From Metaphire vulgaris (lineage: Eukaryota > Annelida > Clitellata > Crassiclitellata > Megascolecidae), in NCBI GenBank assembly GCA_018105865.1, contig CM030868.1, positions 1,450,454-1,514,453 on the forward strand: 64,000 bases of DNA, in the 5' to 3' direction. The position numbers and the translations under genes are program-made. Under the pieces are notes generated by a model, which searched no databases, was not told where the DNA came from, and saw only the letters and a program-made list of their open reading frames with translations. Positions 11,512 through 28,190 of this stretch are shown in pieces (position 1 is the first letter of the stretch; every line of letters begins with the position of its first letter).

Positions 11512-11671
11512 CAGGGGCGTAGCCAGGACTTTGATTTTCGGGGGTATAATGTGATTTGGGAGGGTATAAATCTTTAAAATCTTTGAAAATCTTAAAAAAC
11601 ACATTGAAAATTAAGGTGGTCTGCTTTGGGGGTGGTATATGTACCGATGTACTCCCGTCGCTACGCCCCTG
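11512..11671. mobile_element. hAT-type MITE, CAGGGGCGTAGCC termini
   Basis: CAGGGGCGTAGCC pairs with GCTACGCCCCTG. A perfect 8-bp target duplication, CTTGAATC, lies on both sides. Confidence 0.92.
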
Positions 11672-11679
11672 CTTGAATC

Positions 11680-12445
11680 ACAATAATAGAAAGCGACCGA
11701 ATAAATAAAAAAACCATATCTAAATTTAAGGCAAACATCTTAATTGAACATCTTAATTGATATTTTTGAAACATTTAGTGCAATATTACATCGATTTTAA
11801 GTACCGACATGGACGAATCGGCAGAGATAGGCCTATGCATTATTCATTCTCTTGCAATGCTAAACTCTTCAAGTGGTAATTGATAGGCCCGTGACATTTG
11901 ACGTAACACGTTTAATAACGGACTTTAGACAACTGTCAGGTCTATATTTAGAGCTCTTCGAGACGCTGTTCACAATATATTCGTTCGAAATAAAAGTGTT
12001 TGAAAAAGGAATTCATTTCAACTGCGAAATATATCAGGTAAAATGTCGTTATTGTACCTACATATTTAATTCTTCTCTTCCCATAGTTAAAATCAAGTTA
12101 CTTCTTCTGCAAATGTAGGCCCTGTCTTTGATTTCAATGTTCTAACAGTCTAGAGAACTTCTGTGGCGCCTTTTAGCCACGTAGGCCTATACTTAGAATA
12201 AGTTGATTATTAATTTCCCGTAGTCAGATCCAAAGACTCGGATTTTCAGGTTCCTTCTAATTAACCTATCATCTATATAATAAGCGGGAACTCAATCAAC
12301 TTTAGCTACAACTTAACACTGTTGATTATTTTACACGATTACTAATACTAATAAAACTTTTACTATCAAGTCACTATACGTGAAAAATTATAAGCCTAAC
12401 GCTCTAGCGAGAGAATATCAGGAGATATAGGTAAAATCAAAACTG
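11680..12445. other. No recognisable feature
   Basis: AT-rich non-coding sequence. An 81-residue frame near 11873-12118 has no motif that I recognise. Confidence 0.5.
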
Positions 12446-12448
12446 TCA

Positions 12449-12596
12449 CGCAGACCGTAATTATCGTAAAACAACGTAATGCTGACCGTAATTCATCGTT
12501 GCTCTGGCCGTAATTATAGTAACTGATCGTAATACTGGTGGTAATTCGTATTAATTCCGACCGTAGTTATCGCAGTTCATCGTAATACCGATCGAT
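12449..12596. repeat. Diverged tandem GACCGTAATTATCGTA repeat
   Basis: Four to five degenerate units carry a GACCGTAAT or GATCGTAAT core followed by TATCGTA- or TCATCG-like sequence. They are spaced about 30 bp apart. Confidence 0.6.
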
Positions 12597-12869
12597 ATCC
12601 TGGATTCAACTGGGATCTTGCGTGATTATGAAATCTTGGCGTTTCTGTGCATTGAAGTGGCGCCATAGAAGTTCAAGATTCGACGTCGTTTGTGTCAATA
12701 AATTCGAAATATTGCCTTACCGAGCAAATAATGCCTCAGCAGTTCAGCACGTACTCGGTCTGAGCTTAAAACTCACTTCACGAGACTGCAATGGTCCAGT
12801 TAGGATGCGCGATTATATTATACGCAATTAACGGAATCATTATAACTAAATAGCGGCATTTTCTGCTAT

Positions 12870-12907
12870 CATAGCGTCGATGGAGTATATACTCTATCGA
12901 CGCTATG
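12870..12907. repeat. 38-bp near-perfect palindrome
   Basis: CATAGCGTCGATGGAGTA is followed at once by its reverse complement with one mismatch, centred on TATA. It is isolated, with no repeat family assigned. Confidence 0.85.
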
Positions 12908-13509
12908 CTGCACTTATTAACCTAATCTTATACGACGGTGTCTAAAACCGCGTCGCCGTGGGTATAATCTACAGGTTCCGTGGTGTTTGTAAAAGAAAAA
13001 ACTGCGCAATTATTGACAATCTGGTTTTCTGACATCATGCCGTCGCGCAATTTCAAAAACCGCGCAACTGAAAACTATGGTTATGTTAACAAGTCATATC
13101 GTCGCAGGCCGCGGCGCCGATTAGACATAACCGCCTCTGTTCTGTTGTCCTACGCAACGGACAGCCAAGCAATAGGCCTACACGTGGACTTTGAAGTTTA
13201 ATATCAGCATCAGTCACACAACCACCCCAGGCACCCGTTTAAGCATATAAAATATTCAACTTGTGTGTCTTTCTGACAAATTCCGACTAACTTTAGACGT
13301 TAAACGAGTTTCTCAACTTGAATTTGTTGGTAAGGCTACGTTGTTGTTGCTGCAAGAATTCGTTGGGAAATTCAGAAGACTTCTTTCAATTAACCATTCC
13401 TTCGGTATGTAGCGTTTGAATGCTCTCGATAAAGTAACGAAGCAGGTTGGTGCAGAATTGACCAATGCATGTTTTAGGAGATAAGCTTCACGCGAAAGAG
13501 TAGCTGTAA

Positions 13510-13831
13510 CAGTGGCGTAGCCAAGGGGGTTTTGGGGTTAAGCCCCCTGGATGCCAGATCAACAATTTTTTGTACTGTGTTTCACGCATTTTTTTATTTT
13601 CTGACGCGGTTTTGGGGTTAAACCCCCTCTTGGCTGCCAGACCCAAAATTTTCTTGGCGCTATAGAATCTAACAGTGACGTAATTACGTAGTATGTCATG
13701 ACAACATGGCGAAGGAAAGAAAAGCGAAAGGAGAGATCACACGAAGATGAGGATGACCTTTTTTGTTTGTCAAGATTTTTCGAAGTTGAAAATCATAACC
13801 CCCCTTCGGGAAATCCTGGCTACGCCACCGA
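13510..13831. mobile_element. hAT-type MITE, CAGTGGCGTAGCC termini
   Basis: CAGTGGCGTAGCC at the left, GGCTACGCCACCG at the right. The flanks AGCTGTAA and ACCTGTAA match at 7 of 8 positions. The interior repeats TTTTGGGGTTAAGCCCCCT twice. Confidence 0.78.
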
Positions 13832-14249
13832 ACCTGTAATAATAATATGCTGTAATTTTCCATTGCGTTTATTTGTGTGTCATTTGTGCGGTTGATTCAT
13901 AGACACTCATACAAGCGATTCAAAGCGCTAATGATATTCAATTTTACATTGCTCACTTATTTATGTACATGCCTATTTGTGCACTTGATTAATTAGACCT
14001 ATTGCTCTTTATATCTCCGTCAGACTTTTCAGGCTTGGTCAGAATGTTGTGAAACTTTCCGAACGGACGTGAATAGGCCTGCTTGTTCCGTACTGTTTCC
14101 AGAACTTAGATTTGTCAGCCTTGTTTGCCTATTAATTTTCTGAGGGTAAAACTTCTAGATGTCAGCCAACGTCTTTGAATACGCTGAGAAAAATCACGAT
14201 GAATCTCTGCCCTCGGTCCTCATATCTCCATCAAAATGAGTGCCTTTTG

Positions 14250-14405
14250 CAGGCTTATTTTTACACCCCCCAACATCCCCAATTTGAGACCAACACCCCA
14301 CTCAATTTCAGCTATGGGACTACCTTTTTTTGCTTGTCATATTAGTTTGGCAGAGGACCCCAGAATGAACGCCCCCTCCCCGAAATTGATAATCCTATAA
14401 CCCTG
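14250..14405. mobile_element. hAT-type MITE, CAGGxxTATTTTTAC family (decayed)
   Basis: Termini CAGGCTTATTTTTACACC and ATAACCCTG, with an interior containing CCCCAACA and CTTTTTTTGCTTGTCA. It is sequence-related to copies at 15.4, 21.9, 31.8, 46.0 and 52.8 kb. No target duplication is visible. Confidence 0.65.
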
Positions 14406-15390
14406 GTCTTGGACAAACAGAAACCAGAGTGACCAACGACAGGCAGGCAAACAGGCAGACATGAAGAAGCGTGACTCACAAATCTGTCAAATCTAAAAAT
14501 GTAGCACGAAATAGCCTACTGCTGACTAAGTCATGCGTCAGGATGTATGCGAAATGATGACATAGGCTACTGCACAGTATATGGGTAAGCCCATGCAATT
14601 CACGTAACCCCTTACAGGTAGGTTATGATTATCTCAGTAGGCCTATATAAACCTATTCGAGAAGAGTCCCAGTCTAGGTTTATTTACGGACACATTCGCA
14701 ACTTTTATATAACCAGCACAATGCCATTGCAAGGCAAAATACCTCAAAAGCCATGGTTAGGTCAGAAAGAGATAAAACGTTGGTTAATTTTCGAAATAGT
14801 CACATGCAATTTCCTCCTTTTTCTTCACGCGTAGAGACTCTGAAACCAACGGTTTGTCGACGAGTCAAGAAACCTCGGTTATGAGGTTATATTATTATTA
14901 ACAGACGCGAGCGATTTAAAAGTGGAAAACCCCGGTGGTTTCTCGGGTTTTTCCAGCATTATTTTTCATTTGGTAACCATAGCGTGCCCAGAGTATCGGA
15001 AAATTTTGATCACCAATCCTAATAGATCAAGAGAGCATTCATAGCCTAAATACATCTTAGTGAAAGCTAGCCTATTTATGAAAACTGAAATAAATACTTT
15101 ACGTGATTTTCATTTTCACATTCTTACTTCATTTCTCATGGTCATTATTAAACTACATCCTTTTCGCCATCGAATATATGAAGATGCGGACAAGCAGTAT
15201 TTAGGAATTCTATTCTATTTGAGGCGCGTATCAAGTCGTAAAAGTCATTTGCAACAGAAGTGTACGTACAGACAATTTCATTGACGCTAGAGAAAATTTT
15301 AGCCAATTTGTTGAGCAGAACCGAACTCTTTTTAATCATCACCAGTTATGTTTTCGTCTAGCCTTTATTTTCTAATTGCATTTACGATTA
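14406..15390. other. No recognisable feature
   Basis: Open frames of 60-74 residues lack motifs and codon signal. Nothing supported. Confidence 0.5.
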
Positions 15391-15397
15391 TTGGGTC

Positions 15398-15582
15398 CAG
15401 GGATATTCTTACACCCCCTAACACTCCCCAACACCCCTCCCTTCCAATCTCAGACCGACACCTCCCCCTCCAACACACCCCAATCTGAGAGCCGGATGAC
15501 CTTTTTTGCTTGTCAGACTCTTTTCGGCAGGGCACCCTCAGAAAATACCCCCCTCCAATTGATAATCGTATAAATAACCCTG
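15398..15582. mobile_element. hAT-type MITE, CAGGGATATTxTTAC family
   Basis: The left end is CAGGGATATTCTTACACC and the right end AAATAACCCTG. The 8-bp flank ATTGGGTC is perfectly duplicated. Confidence 0.92.
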
Positions 15583-15670
15583 ATTGGGTCTAGTCGATCG
15601 TAAAAGCTTTTTACGAATTGCATGCATTATTATACTTTGGATTTTGATTGGATACATTGAAATGAACCCG

Positions 15671-15985
15671 GCCTACTTGACGTTGTGCTATCAGGTTCCA
15701 TTAGAACACTCTGAAGTTAAGCAACGTCGAGCACGATTAGTACTTGGGTGGGTGACCATTCCGGAATCGAATCGTGGCGCCGACGGCCTACCAAGCCGTT
15801 CATCGCTTAGGCGTCGATAAATTGGCTGCAGCGTTAAGCTGCGAAGGTAAAACGCGGGTCTAGAGAAAACAGCGGCAAACTACTATATAGATTAATGGCG
15901 TAAACCGCCTGCGTCGCTGCTTGCCTGGGACACGAAGATCAGCGCCGGACCCTAAGCTCGTTCGAGTATGAAACTACAGTGTAGG
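15671..15985 (+). mobile_element. 5S-rRNA-headed SINE (most complete copy)
   Basis: The head resembles nearly the whole of 5S rRNA: GCCTACTTGACGTTGTGCTA, then GAAGTTAAGCAACGTCGAGC, TTAGTACTTGGGTGGGTGACC and GGCCTACCAAGC. This covers the intragenic 5S promoter region. The body (GATAAATTGGCTGC, GTAAAACGCGGGTCTAGA) and tail (AGATTAATGGCGTAAACC, GATCAGCGCCGGACC, TTCGAGTA) follow. It is not a functional 5S gene: the 5' half is diverged and SINE sequence continues without a T-run terminator. Confidence 0.85.
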
Positions 15986-15989
15986 CCCT

Positions 15990-16800
15990 ATCTCTACCGT
16001 GTAAAAAAAATGGAAACGTTATAAGAAGAGATCGCTTGTAAACGGCTGTGTTTGATCAACTGCCGATTGTTTTTATACGTATTTGTGTAATTATTGCAGT
16101 GTTCGCCTTCAATTGTTACGAAAATGATTGCCTGCCGGAATGATGCATAGCTGCGGAAAATATTCAACAAAACGCAAATGTACGAATACGTTCAGAGTGT
16201 CGAGTAAGAAACATCCAGTCAATACGGATCCGAGGTCCAACAATCCTAAAACTCAGCTGTTAAACGCAGACGAGTTCTTATTCATGAGAATACAGATAAT
16301 ACCCTGCAAGAGAAAACGACAAAAAGGACAGCGGACAGATTGGCATTGGCAGATTTGCACGAATTAACGGTCGTTATCACGTACCAATAGCTGCTCATCA
16401 CATCTCAAAATCTTACTGAATCGCTGCAAAGCCAATATACGATCGGATGATCTAGATTCAAGGTTTTTGTATACTTCGAAATCGACTGATTTAGGTGACA
16501 AAGAGATAAGATATAGCTTTACTTGGACATCCATAGTTACTATATATTATTGATGTTAGTAGAATCGATTTCATTTTTTATATAGTGACTTATTCTATTT
16601 AGAAATTTGTTGTTTTTAACGCTACCTTATATACAAGACACATCTAAATATTGCATATAGTAAACTGATGTAACATCTATGTAAGCCGAACTGTAGAGTG
16701 TAAATGCAATTTCAGTAATATTAAAAAGTAGGCTTATCCGATATCAAATCATTATCACAAAACTTAGAAACTTAGAAATTTTGTTGGAAAGAATCTCTAG
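15990..16800. other. Upstream region of gene A
   Basis: AT-rich sequence with no repeat family recognised. It may hold the promoter and a 5' untranslated exon of gene A, but I cannot point to a motif. A 79-residue frame at 16128-16367 is not supported. Confidence 0.4.
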
Positions 16801-16805
16801 AAATC

Positions 16806-21810
<5,005 letters not shown>

Positions 21811-21880
21811 TAAATTTTCTTAAGTATTGTCCTGTTTTGTCTTCATGTTTGCACGCCTGTTTATTTATTTAAGTTCTCTT

Positions 21881-22066
21881 CGGAGTTATGTCTAGGATTA
21901 TCAATTTGGGGGTTGTCGGTAAATTCTGGGGGTCCCCTGCCAAAAAGTCTAAAATGCCTGACAAGCAAAAAAAGGTCATCCCATAGCTGAAATTGGGGGG
22001 AGGGTGTTGGGGAGTGTCGGTCTCAAATTGGGGATGTTGGGGGTCTTAGGGGTGTAAAATATCCTG
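21881..22066. mobile_element. hAT-type MITE, reverse copy of CAGGGATATTTTAC family
   Basis: Left end CGGAGTTATGTCTAGG, right end GGTGTAAAATATCCTG. Flanks GTTCTCTT and GTTCTTTT match at 7 of 8 positions. It starts about 70 bp after the RING stop of gene A. Confidence 0.82.
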
Positions 22067-22477
22067 GTTCTTTTCGATGATGCTAGACTAGGATATGCAC
22101 TTAAATACTCACACATTTTACAACGTTATTCTGGAAAATTTATATTCTAGTGTTTATCTTATTATGTATCCTTGATTGTGTCTTGTTATTACAGAGGCTA
22201 TCGCAGGTCGCTATGAAATGGCTAATAAGTAGCATTTTCATGGTAGCACCAAAGCTATAAATCCTGTAATCTTATAGCCTTGCTATATACTTTTCAGATT
22301 TTAGCTTATATGTTGCAATTAAAAAGTTTCGTAATTAATTGTCTATACAATTATATTTTAAAAAAGATAAGCACGAAGCAGTGATTGTCGATTAAAAAAA
22401 CCAATTCCCAATTCAAAGAATCGTTTTCACGGCCGCGCCAAACAAAAGTCGTCTCAAAATTATCATTTAGACGGCAG

Positions 22478-22601
22478 CAGTGGCGGCTCCAGGATTATAT
22501 ATATATATATATAGTATAGGGTCTCAACAGGGGGGCCACTGGGGGGCCAGTATCTCAGTAGGGGGCACGGGCCCCCCCTGCCCCCGGTGGAGCCGCCACT
22601 G
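22478..22601. mobile_element. hAT-type MITE, CAGTGGCGGCTCC termini (short copy)
   Basis: Perfect 8-bp duplication GACGGCAG. The interior carries a TA run and is shorter than the other four copies. Confidence 0.92.
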
Positions 22602-22947
22602 GACGGCAGACAAGTACTTTGTCAGAGAAATGCTGACGTATTTCAAACGAATCAACATATCAAAGATGAGCATTTTAAAATATAGGCCTGCAACTTTTGT
22701 GGCATTTCGAAAGCTTTAGAATAGAAATTGAGACGGAATATATTGACAATCCTAGAAAGATTGGACGCAATAAAGATGTTGACACAAGAAACTGTGGTTC
22801 TAGTTCATTTCATCACTCCCTGAATTTTTGCATATGATCTAGGCCTATACACCCACTTAACAATAGTCCTTCCATAGACATAAACAGAGAATCAATTTCA
22901 TAACAATGTATTTGACGTCTATAAAACCTGTAATACAAGGAACCAAT

Positions 22948-23125
22948 CAGTGTTTATTCTAAACACCTTGACATTGGGGGGGGAGTTTGAAATGTTTGGG
23001 AGGACAAGATTTGTCTCTCCACGCTGTTTTTTTTTGGGGGGGATTTCCATCCCCAAGCCAGCATATACAAATTGGGGGATTTTAAAACTTGGGGATCCCC
23101 CCCAACAGGCCTAGTATAAACCCTG
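22948..23125. mobile_element. hAT-type MITE, CAGTGTTTATTCTA termini
   Basis: CAGTGTTTATTCTA at the left, AGTATAAACCCTG at the right. Perfect 8-bp duplication GAACCAAT. It is inserted in dispersed repeat R1. Confidence 0.9.
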
Positions 23126-23662
23126 GAACCAATTAGCTTAAAAGATATAATTTTGGAAAATCGTTATAATGAAAATCGTTTTACGGTTAAGAAGTAAACC
23201 CTGTTTTAAAATTGCTGATGTACGTAATTTCTCTCCCAACTTTTGCATTTGCTTGAGCCTATAGCAGAAACTCACAGCATCGCTATCTTTTATCAGAATC
23301 ATAAGAGCTTTAATTACATTTTAAAGTAATACAACAAAGCATTTATGTAGCGCCTTTTGGGGATAAATATCCATAAGAGCTCCTAACAACATAACTCTGA
23401 AGGCAAACTTTCACTAGTCTCCTCTATAGATTTCGACATGAGAGAACACAGCTGAAATAATTGTTCCAAATTCTTTCATTCATTTGACTATCTGCTCACT
23501 TCGGCATGTATTTGGTCATGCACTACAATTAAGTGAGGAGTAGGGTCGACCCGAAATGAGTGGCAGTCGACACAAAAACCGTCCAAAATTTCATAGACTT
23601 ATTTTAACGATAAAAATCTGTCAATGCCAAAATGTCATTTTATCTTTTTTTTCAATGTAGGC

Positions 23663-23740
23663 CTAACCCTAACTGGGGATGACGGATTTATCCATCCATT
23701 TTACATTGAGTTACAGTTAAATACCCAGTTAAGGGGTTAA
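23663..23740. mobile_element. piggyBac-type mini-MITE, left end mutated
   Basis: The right terminus GTTAAGGGG-TTAA and core TTACATTGAGTTACAG are intact. The left end reads CCTAACCCTAACTGGGG. Confidence 0.75.
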
Positions 23741-23862
23741 TTTGCATTCGTAGTAGACCTATTACTCAGTACAACGTATCAGTGCCTGCTCGCCTGCTGT
23801 TCGTGGCGTGCTTTTATATTTTTCTGATATCTAATAAAACTCTATTGCGACTAAATGTAGGC

Positions 23863-24033
23863 CAATGTTTTATCTAGACTCCTGGACTCCGGGGGAGAAA
23901 CTGACAAAGCCGGGGGGAACTGACAAAGCCTGGGGGAATTCTGCTAGGAGGCTGCTGTTAGTCTATGTAGTATGCCGAAATTTCCGGGGGGAAGGGCAAT
24001 TTTCCTCCCGGAAACGGCCTAGATTAAACACTG
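23863..24033. mobile_element. hAT-type MITE, CAGTGTTTAATCTA termini
   Basis: Left end CAATGTTTTATCTAGAC pairs with AGATTAAACACTG. The 8-bp flank ATGTAGGC is perfectly duplicated. Confidence 0.88.
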
Positions 24034-24700
24034 ATGTAGGCCTATTTGAAACAGCACCTCTATGCTATATAAAAATCTGTGTATTCGCAAACGCAGATAA
24101 CATAAGAAAGACATAATTAATTACACATTCTGTTATTAGGCCTATAAACAGTTGACAAAACAAAGTGGTTTCTTAGAGAACCGAAGTGTAAAAGAGTGTC
24201 GACGATTCTTAACAATAACATGTATGTGATTCAATCCATGCATTTCACGAATACACTCAATAATTGTTACTTTATCATAAACATCAAAGATTTTGCACAC
24301 AGCCTGCTGTACTAGACGATCCCGAGTATTTAAAGTGCTCTTGTTCAGCGCTGCTGGATTTTCTTGACGTTTGGAAATATATTAAGCCTATTTGACGAAG
24401 AGAAAAACCCACTGCAATGGAAAATCGAAACTGGCGGTCGGTGGGTATGAGCAAATTTCCTGTAGATAGAACATGTAGTCTAGAGAAAAGTTGCGACCAA
24501 GAAGAGCAGACAGATGTATGATAAACAGCAATTTCGTGAGTATTCAGTGTAGTTGTCATCGGTTGAAATTAGTCAAATTTTTATCTAAATTTAGACTTAA
24601 AAACGCATGCATGCATATAATTATTAGAGCAATTCTGAAAGACAACTTCTGATCATTAATTACGACTATAATGATAATGATGATTATTAAACAGCATAAG

Positions 24701-24766
<66 letters not shown>

Positions 24767-24835
24767 TGATTTTAAGTGGTTTAGGAGGCTAAGTAAGCCT
24801 GTGTGAAAACCACTGTTGTAACTCTCCACATTCAG
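24701..24835 (-). mobile_element. Non-LTR or SINE 3' end with (AAT)n tail
   Basis: On the minus strand, GTGGTTTTCACACAGGCTTAC, then CCACTTAAAATCAC, then an ATT microsatellite of about 65 bp. The same block (TGGTT...CCACTTTAAAATC followed by ATT repeats) occurs near 29270-29350 and 35110-35220, so the microsatellites look like element tails. Confidence 0.6.
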
Positions 24836-24851
24836 TAACCGGCTTTGTATA

Positions 24852-25050
24852 AAGGTAAGCTAGTCCCGTACTCGAACGAGCGTATAGGGTCCGGCGCTGA
24901 TCTTCGTGTCCCAGGCAGAGATGACTTACGCCATTAATCTATTTCAGTTTGACATTGCTTTCCCCAAACCCGCGTTTACCTTCACAGCTTAACGCTGCTA
25001 CCAATTTATCGACGCCTGGATCCCAGGATGGTCACTCATCTAAATGCATC
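24852..25050 (-). mobile_element. 5S-rRNA-headed SINE, 5' truncated
   Basis: On the minus strand GGTGACCATCC-like 5S sequence is followed by GATAAATTGGTAGCAGCG, AACGCGGGTTTGGGG and GATCAGCGCCGGACCC. The tail ends CGAGTACGGGACTAGC. Confidence 0.75.
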
Positions 25051-25059
25051 CAGTGCCCT

Positions 25060-25603
25060 GGATGAGGACACTATATTGTCCCCTTGCCTGGTAAAAGGCC
25101 ACTACATCTTTGCTGCAGTTATTTCAGCCTCACATTTGGCATCAAGCAACTACTATTGTACCGCGCACAAAAGCGGTTTAAAGCGCTATAAAAATTCAGG
25201 AGATTTTACTCAATTACATACAAATTCTGATTAGATTCAAATATTAAAACTTCTGTTTCTCGAACTCTGTTGGTTATAATTTCTGGATAGTTTATTGTTA
25301 TTGATGAATGATTAAATAGCGAGCGAAACGACGCTGGCAAAGATGGTTTTATAGCTTATACTTATCAGCCTATGGTTATGTGACTCATGCAACTCCAATA
25401 TATTATATATATATATAATGCTGTGCTAAAACAAGTAAGGCTACTTGCTAAAAAAATTTAATTGGCTGCATTCTTCTCCACCGATTTAGCAAAGGCCAAT
25501 ACTGCAATTAGAATATTTGACATGGCATGATTACAATAATGGGTAAGTCTTGTATAAACCAATTTATATATATATATATATATATATTACATATAATTCC
25601 AAC

Positions 25604-25651
<48 letters not shown>

Positions 25652-26250
25652 TTATATATATATTCTGTGAAGGAATACATAAGGGCTAACATAGCAAAAG
25701 AACTTATATAGCGCCATTTTATTGATGCTCTTGGCATCTGTCGACTGTCGCTCCAAAGTATAGAATCGTAATCCTCAAATGTGAAATCCAGAATTACAAT
25801 TTTGCGATATTATTCTGAAACGCATGATGTCCCAAATTCCACAACATCTGGTCGATATTTTCACTTCGCTGTATTTTGGCCCCAGAACAGAAGATGAGAT
25901 AAAACTATGGAATAAAAAATAAATCTTGATTTGAATGTTCTCTGTTTGAATACGAGACACATGGTTTCAGAGTGACAGATGTTTCTTATTGTCCATTAAG
26001 ACACGGCTCTGATCTCTCGATCGACTTTGTTACCATTTCTCACAATAGCCTATACTCGGCAGGAATTTCTCTTCTTGATGCGCCTGCTTTTCCTGCGGTC
26101 AGTGGCAGTGGACACTGGACAGTTGTTACGAAATGTTAATAAGTATAGGCTGCGTGATTCGCTGCCTACATCACTTCGTGAAACCAGCACATTATTGATT
26201 CGATTGAATGACTAGCTGGCAAAAAGGAGAGATGTGGAATTACGCAATAG
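25060..26250. other. TA runs, no gene recognised
   Basis: It holds a LINE-like 3' tail fragment (AAAGCGCTATAAAAATTC near 25180) and TA microsatellites at about 25566-25588 and 25610-25646. Two frames of about 60 residues are not supported. Confidence 0.5.
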
Positions 26251-26589
26251 TTGCTTTGTGTGAAAACTCTGTATTCCTTGGAAATTTGCATGACAGAGAA
26301 TAGATTTTTGAAAGACTAGACTCTATAGTGTCGTTTGAAATGGATCGCCATTTTTGTGGCATTTCGAACGCTCTAGAATAAAATCGAGACGGAATACATT
26401 GACACTTCTAGAACGATTTGACACAATGAAGATGGGGACACAAGAAAATGTGGTTTGAATTCGTTTCATCACTCCGCTGAATTTTTTGATATTTCTTACC
26501 TACTGCACCAATAGTCCTTGCATAGACAAACAGAGAATCAATTTTATAATATTTTTGTCGTCTATGTAACCTGTAATACAAAGAACCAG

Positions 26590-27132
26590 TTAAACAGTTA
26601 TCGTAAAAGATATAGGGCAGGGATGGCGAACCTTTTGTTGACCGCGCGCCAATAAATAAAATTTCAAGAAGATAAATTTTACCGCGTGCCAAGTAGCTGT
26701 ACTAGCTGCGATACTAGTAGGCCTATAGTTATATATACCTATATATAACCACGATTCTTTTATAAAGTCACCATCACTGAAAGGCTTTCCATGCTTAGCT
26801 ATGATCTTTGAAACTTCAAAACTTGCAGCCACTAAGTTGGATGTACTGTTAACAAATTTCACAATACAACTGGTTTGTAAGTTTAGTTTTTTCAACTCAC
26901 GCGATATATGTTCTCTTTGTTCGTCTTCGCTTTTGTCAAGAAGCCAGCTGCGATTGCTCTCATAATGACGTTTCACTGAAGACGTTCGGCAAACAACACT
27001 ATCCGAACACATGACACAAAAGGCCTTATCCTGCTTTTTTATCATTCCATATCGTTGAGTCCACCACTCCTGGAATTCTCTGCCACTTCCTTCTTCGGCT
27101 AGCTTTAGCTTCTTCGGCATTGAAAACGACAT
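26590..27132 (-). pseudogene. hAT transposase N-terminal fragment (BED-like zinc finger)
   Basis: The frame starts MSFSMPKKLKLAEE, then EWWTQRYGMIKKQDKAFC, a CVMC zinc-finger pair and SSVKRHYESNRSWL. It continues LKKLNLQTS and SFEVSKIIAKHGKPFSDGDF. This order (finger, then SYxVAxxIAKxxKPFxxGxF) is typical of hAT transposases of the ZBED5/SCAND3/EPM2AIP1-like group. The catalytic core and dimerisation domain are missing because the element is internally deleted. The last residues run into flanking repeat sequence. Confidence 0.8.
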
Positions 27133-27445
27133 TTTAAATTTAAGCGTTTACTAGTTAAATTTTAAATTTTATATTTAATAGTTTTCGAAATCAACAACAT
27201 GGCAGACGTGAGTATAAGCGAGATCTCGTTATGATACGCATGCGCTACTGCATACCGTACGTTAATGAAATAAGTAAGCAAGTCAGTAAATCACACATCG
27301 GCTATGTTTGTAATTCAATTAATACAATATTTCATTGATTTACATCAGAAAAAAATTAATTATTCGTCTCAGCATCGCGTGCCACGCAAAATCGTCTCAT
27401 GTGCCACTTTGGGCACGCGTGCATGCCACGGGTTCGCCACCCCTG
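26618..27445 (-). mobile_element. hAT element with truncated transposase
   Basis: CAGGGATGGCGAACC at one end and GGGTTCGCCACCCCTG at the other form a typical hAT terminal pair. Flanking ATATAGGG and TTATAGGG are similar, but five extra bases lie next to the right end, so the duplication is imperfect. The element is embedded in dispersed repeat R1 and encodes only an N-terminal transposase piece. Confidence 0.8.
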
Positions 27446-28190
27446 AATTATTATAGGGCCTGATTTTGGCGTTCATTGTAGGAAAATCGTTTAATGGTTA
27501 AGAAGTATTTTAAAATTGTTGTTGAAGTGCGTTATTTCTCTCACAATTTTTGTATTTCTCGAAAGGTTGGAATGTATGGTTAGGCCTATAGCGTTCTTTC
27601 TCTTTCTATTTCTTGATTTAAGACCTGGTCCGCTATTCGTCAGATTCTCGGAATCACCCTAATGAAATCACTGCATAAATTTAGGTAGGCGAAGGTATCT
27701 CAGCAATTTTAGACCCTGCGTAGACTAAGTCTTATATTATAGAACACCAACTTGAATTCCATTACATTAAACTGCCAACTATATTGCTAGTGGGTTTCAC
27801 ACGATACATTCCAGCGCTGACTACACATCACCGAACATAATACTATGGCCGACGATCTGTAATAAAATGCTCACGTGCGATTTGGACATGGGAATTGATC
27901 AGACATTGCGCCTCATGTACCATTATATTATGCAAAATACTTTTGCGGCTTAGTCTTGCGTGAGATAATTTTCCTATCCATGGCATTTTACAAACCTATA
28001 GCGGAAACGAAACTATTATCGGGATTTGGTTGAAGCAGTAGAGAGGTTGTCTCATCTCTGGTAAGCTATCATTGATTCTGAAACCCAACATTTACGTCAA
28101 GTAGCGTATTGTCTGGCCTTTGGCCTTGTTTAGTTATGGTAACTCGATCATCCGCATTTATTAAGCATCTTCGTTTTGTAGGATTGATAT

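Noticed and set aside
15671..15790. Functional 5S rRNA gene
   Set aside because: The 5' half is diverged, no T-run terminator follows, and the sequence continues into a SINE body found at four other places.
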